A stretch of 14,877 nt of DNA from assembly GCA_934692665.1 (NCBI GenBank), contig CAKUUG010000039.1, forward strand, positions 1 to 14,877, in the 5' to 3' direction. The position numbers and the translations under genes were made by a program. This document shows, piece after piece, positions 14,201-14,877 of the stretch (its first letter is position 1; each line of letters starts with the position of its first letter). Under the pieces are notes generated by a model, which worked only from the letters and a program-made list of their open reading frames with translations, did no database searches and was not told the DNA's origin. The stretch is from an uncultured Candidatus Melainabacteria bacterium. GTDB taxonomy: Bacteria; Cyanobacteriota; Vampirovibrionia; Gastranaerophilales; Gastranaerophilaceae.

Positions 14201-14877
14201 TATAATAAATCTTCTTCCAAACTGGTTTTTATACGGATATATTTTTTTAATCGGAATATGCGTCGGTTCTTTTCTTAATGTTATGATATTAAGAGGACTA
14301 AGTGGAGAAGATATTGTATTTGGTCATTCTCACTGTCCAAAATGCAAAAATAACTTAAAGTGGTATATGAATATACCACTTTTTTCATACATATTTTTAA
14401 GAGGTAAATGTGCATTTTGTAAATGTAAGATTTCTGCTCAATATCCTTTGATAGAATTTTTAAATGGTATTGGGTATTTGTTTACATTTTGTATGTTTGG
14501 TTTTTCTTTAAAATCTTTTTTAGTTTGTGCAATAATCTCTTTGTTTATTGTGCTTATGACAACTGATATTTTAGAAACCGTAATAATCGACTGGCATAGC
14601 TACTTGTTTTTTGCATTTTGTTTAATTGCCGTAAAAATGCTTGGCGGAAGTTTGTTTGCTGCTTTTTTTACAGCGTTTCTGACTTTCATTTTGTTTGAAA
14701 TTTTATCTTTAACAAGTATTTCTTTTATTGGTATAAGATGTTTTGGCTTTGGTGATAGCTTGATGCTGCTTGGGATTTCTGCTTTGTTTGGAATAAAAAA
14801 TATCTTGTTTGTTGTATTTTTAAGTTTCATAATCCAAATGTTCTTGTCTTTAGTCCCTATTCTAAAAGCAAAAAACT
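14193..14877 (+). CDS. Type IV prepilin peptidase (partial, runs off the window)
   Basis: Reading from ATG 14193 gives 228 residues without a stop before the window end. It is an integral membrane aspartyl protease with G21-I-C-V-G-S-F-L-N-V (the family's GSFLNV-type signature) in the first helix. A cytoplasmic zinc-binding loop follows, with C48-P-K-C51 and C73-A-F-C76. The two catalytic aspartates are D125 (DILETVIID, D125-D133) and D188 in the G185-F-G-D motif. The family cleaves, and often N-methylates, type IV prepilins and type II secretion pseudopilins. The start overlaps the sigma gene stop by 8 nt (ATGAATGA), which suggests translational coupling. Only the extreme C-terminus should be missing, since these proteins are usually about 220-290 residues. 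Confidence 0.92.
   Translation, partial: MNDIINLLPNWFLYGYIFLIGICVGSFLNVMILRGLSGEDIVFGHSHCPKCKNNLKWYMNIPLFSYIFLRGKCAFCKCKISAQYPLIEFLNGIGYLFTFCMFGFSLKSFLVCAIISLFIVLMTTDILETVIIDWHSYLFFAFCLIAVKMLGGSLFAAFFTAFLTFILFEILSLTSISFIGIRCFGFGDSLMLLGISALFGIKNILFVVFLSFIIQMFLSLVPILKAKN

Noticed and set aside
14600..14830. A 76-codon minus-strand frame at the right end.
   Set aside because: It is antisense to the prepilin peptidase, whose zinc and catalytic motifs are clear in the plus-strand frame.
1..14877. CRISPR arrays, insertion sequences, integrase genes or phage attachment sites.
   Set aside because: No regularly spaced direct repeats, transposase or recombinase motifs or target-site duplications were seen. 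A tRNA at the left edge could serve as an integration site, but no repeated tRNA 3' end occurs in the window.

Overview
The window is AT-rich bacterial chromosome with densely packed genes. It is probably from a gut or environmental member of the non-photosynthetic sister lineage of Cyanobacteria (Melainabacteria/Vampirovibrionia, Gastranaerophilales-like). The clues are very low GC, separate secD and secF genes, a class I ilvC of cyanobacterial type, a group 3 (SigB/SigF-type) sigma factor beside a prepilin peptidase gene, a CHASE2-GGDEF protein, and a LytR-CpsA-Psr protein with a LytR_C tail. The assignment is inference from protein character only.

Left end (1-131): a complete tRNA-Gly(GCC) with encoded CCA, followed by a terminator hairpin. 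From 129 to 5113 on the minus strand lies one very large locus. It reads as two overlapping frames (527 and 1148 codons) but looks like a single 1661-residue protein broken by one missing base near 3605. It has a glycine-rich hydrophobic N-terminal part, eleven tandem 27-28 residue helical repeats, a charged helical stretch and a distinctive C-terminal domain with a Cys-Cys motif. No known function is assigned, and it is the least ordinary protein here.

Middle (5222-9297): a secreted TPR protein (minus) is divergent from a LytR-CpsA-Psr wall-polymer ligase (plus), with back-to-back promoters whose -35 boxes nearly coincide. Next come a small unknown ORF and a membrane CHASE2-GGDEF diguanylate cyclase whose start overlaps the end of the small ORF.

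Right (9305-12039, minus): a secD-secF operon, with a small HTH/zinc-ribbon protein gene starting one base after the secF stop. A 367-bp divergent intergenic region follows. It holds a good secD promoter, a strong plus-strand intrinsic terminator, and an ilvC promoter plus a strong ribosome-binding site. The terminator suggests a short RNA or an attenuated leader in front of ilvC, and that transcript contains an 8-base perfect complement of the ilvC Shine-Dalgarno region.

Right end (12407-14877, plus): ilvC, a group 3 sigma factor and a prepilin peptidase (cut by the window end) are spaced or overlapped like one operon. By analogy with cyanobacterial SigF, the sigma-peptidase pair points to control of type IV pili or competence pseudopili.
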